Origin: Armillaria gallica
Lineage: Eukaryota; Basidiomycota; Agaricomycetes; Agaricales; Physalacriaceae
Length of the DNA stretch: 64,000 nt
Assembly: GCA_037576215.1 (NCBI GenBank)
Contig: JBANDB010000011.1
Location: forward strand, 868,001 to 932,000
Direction of reading: 5' to 3'
The notes beneath the pieces are model-generated. The model saw only the letters and a list, made by a program, of their open reading frames with translations, did not search any database and had not been told where the DNA came from. Within the stretch, counting starts at the first letter, position 1. Every line of letters begins with the position of its first letter. Of the stretch, positions 61,861 through 64,000 are shown in pieces. The position numbers and the translations under genes are program-made.

Positions 61861-64000
61861 ATTTTTGCGGTTGATAGTAATACTGACGCTTGGGTAGGAC
61901 AAAATCAATCCCGAGAAAAATCAGAGTCTCGGGCCACACAATATACTATAGATATTCGTGAGATCCTCGCATGGGGTAAAGCGGAGAGACAACAGACTGC
62001 AATAAGAGCGAGCAGTGAGCACGCGCTGTGATTCTTAATTAAGAACAACGGCGGCGGGAGAAAGACAGGTACCATCACCTTGTAGCTAACCCTGACACCA
62101 GAATGAGCCGCGTTAGCCGGAGAATTACGGCTGCTGTACTAGTAAGCATCGCTCAATCAGAATTCGAAGGTCTCGCAACGAAAGCAGCGCACGAAGAGAA
62201 CATTGTATCTCCTCTGCTCTTGTGGAGGTAATAGCACATCATGAGAGCTACGATGAAATCCGTTATAGCAATCGTGGAGAAGAACGTGTAAATTGATTTC
62301 TATATTACTTTGTGAACATCCGCACCAGGCTGGAGTACAGAAATCACATACCTTGACGATGGAAATGTCGGCGAGATTGGGCGTAATATAACTGCTTGAG
62401 TTCATTTTGGGTACTACATGTAGCGCTGAGAGGTTGCTTACATGTCATAGGTTACAACTGTAACATTTGCATTAGCGGCATCGGACAGTACGAGTGTGCA
62501 GTTCCTTACAAATTCCTGAACCTGAAGGAAACAAGGAGCATAAAATTAAGAAAGGTTGCCGAAGCGAGAAATGCCATTGTATTACCAAGCGAAGCTGCGA
62601 CGGCGAGAAACTGTCCAACAATAAATGAGAGGAGCAGATTGGGGTATCGACAACAGGCTTACCACGAACCAAGGCAGGATCTTGTGGAAATTTCGTCCCA
62701 CTTAGAATAGGTCAAGCCTTGCTATGATCAGTAACTACCACAAAAAGACGCACGTTTCCACAGTCGCATGGCGTATAACCTGATAATTATTGCGGTAAGA
62801 GTTTTCCTCCTGTGTGGGAATAGCACGTCATCTCGTACCCTTGGACGTATACAATGATTGACACGTTTACGGCTAACTGCAGCTAAAGTATGCAAGTTAA
62901 TGTTCCACCTGTAAGATCGGGATTTCAAGTAAATTTGTACCTTCATGCTCCTGTAATGAATCTTCAGCCAGATCAACGTCGTGCTTCTGCTAGACAACGC
63001 ACCATGTGTTATTTCCTAGGGCACCAGGCAAATTCCCGTACATGTCAATCAGATAGTAGTATAGCGCATGGGTGCTTAAAGCAACGTGAAGAGCGTCGAG
63101 ACCCCTGTCAAAGAAAGCTTCAATAGACAGCTATGTTAGACATGAGCCAATGAACGAACCAAAGTAGCGCGACCTATCTCATGAGATTTAGCGTAATGCG
63201 GATGCCAAGTTCAAAATAATTCCGACGTACAGAGTATCGGAACAATGACCAGTCGTTGGGGTACCTCTTGTAGTAGATAAGTGTTTGTACATTCGTTATT
63301 CCGAATAACCTATAAAATAGATGAAAGGGCGTTTCCGCAGGTAAGAAAGGTTACCTACATAGTGGCTACGATAGCACCGACAAAGAGAGCTCCAAAGGTG
63401 TCATGTAGGGATGGCGCAGCTGTCAAGCATTGCGAGGACATCGTGCAAGGAATCTAGGGGGTGTTTGTTTCCTGAGCTTAAAGATTAGTACGTGAACCTA
63501 GCACGGCAGAGAGACACAGCACCGGATCAACTCGAGGACTCAGAACCAATCGGAATGCAACTCCCCTCTTCAATCCCAGAAGAACGTATGGCGATAGCGC
63601 AGAAAGAAGTACAGTCCCGCCTTTATTGGATGACGGAGGTTATGAGACTCGACAGTCCGTAGAACTCGGCGAAGTAACAATGTACCGCATCGCTTTAGAA
63701 CGAGAACACCAGGACGAGACAAACGAAGGGATTCTAGACCTGTGACCTACCTCATACAACACGTATCAATACTTGCCTATTGTATAAGATGCTTCACAGG
63801 TCCAAACAGATTCGCGTGAGCCGGCCCGTCGGTGCATTTCTGTTGATATTTTAAGATGACGATGATCCACGCCTAAAACATCCCGGAAGCCGTACCGTGT
63901 CAAGCAAAGTGGTCAGTACTTGTGCTTTCTATCGCTTTTCACCATATAGCGTGCCGGTAGTCTTAGAAAACCACTCGTGACGGACTGGCAGGACGGTGCC
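61861..64000. other. Sequence without recognised genes
   Basis: Only short ORFs occur. Segments at 62170-62290 and 62755-62880 share short motifs (AATAGCACRTCAT), a weak hint of a diverged duplication. Confidence 0.3.

Overview
The window is a transposon-dense stretch of a filamentous basidiomycete genome, most likely an agaricomycete. The evidence is introns of about 45-60 bp with GT..AG ends, a KDZ transposase with its cysteine-rich CxC2 region, a DUF6534-type membrane protein, an F-box gene, a HET-like gene and Ty3/gypsy elements of agaricomycete type. I see no rRNA, tRNA or CRISPR. No gene names were assigned because none can be fixed from sequence alone.

Layout. 1-1480: first copy (R1a) of an unidentified spliced gene-like repeat; further copies lie at 32685-34560 (R1b) and 61497-61860 (R1c, minus). 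1712-24229: element A, an old minus-strand Ty3/gypsy chromovirus with LTRs 1712-2100 and 23815-24229 and the 5-bp duplication GAACA. It keeps gag, protease, the integrase tail and a chromodomain, but the RT-RNase H-integrase core is missing. In its place sits a KDZ DNA transposon (about 3225-17039) with a transposase and several cargo genes. Two independent 1.6-1.8 kb solo LTRs of another family, each with its own 4-bp duplication (8508-10343 and 17769-19404), are nested inside.

24235-35136: mostly degenerate DNA, with a 760-bp terminal-inverted-repeat element (27205-27964), a divergent pair of agaricomycete-type genes (28.2-30.2 kb), a relic of a HET-like tail (30.54-30.64 kb) and a truncated DUF6534-type gene (32032-32475). 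35142-47206: element B, a young 12.1-kb Ty3/gypsy element with identical 216-bp LTRs and the duplication ATCCG. Its single 2,728-codon Gag-Pol frame is crossed by three TGA codons and by a 998-bp hAT-type insert (44608-45605). A separate 674-codon ORF after pol has its own TATA box.

47212-64000: host-like sequence with one intact flavin oxidoreductase gene (48602-50490), an unidentified partial gene, a decayed NmrA/EasG-like reductase, a HET-like gene cut near its 3' end by a hAT-like insert (55493-56540), a decayed F-box gene, a hAT-type MITE (60626-60994) and R1c. The last 2 kb hold nothing I can recognise.

Two themes stand out. First, mutation: all of the roughly 21 differences between the two LTRs of element A are CpG<->TpG/CpA, and most in-frame stops in broken genes are TGA where CGA would be expected, which points to CpG-directed mutation of repeats. 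Second, unusual retroelement architecture: element A has a run of tiny overlapping ORFs with predicted membrane segments ahead of gag and a Tf1-like self-priming site; element B has an extra, separately promoted ORF.
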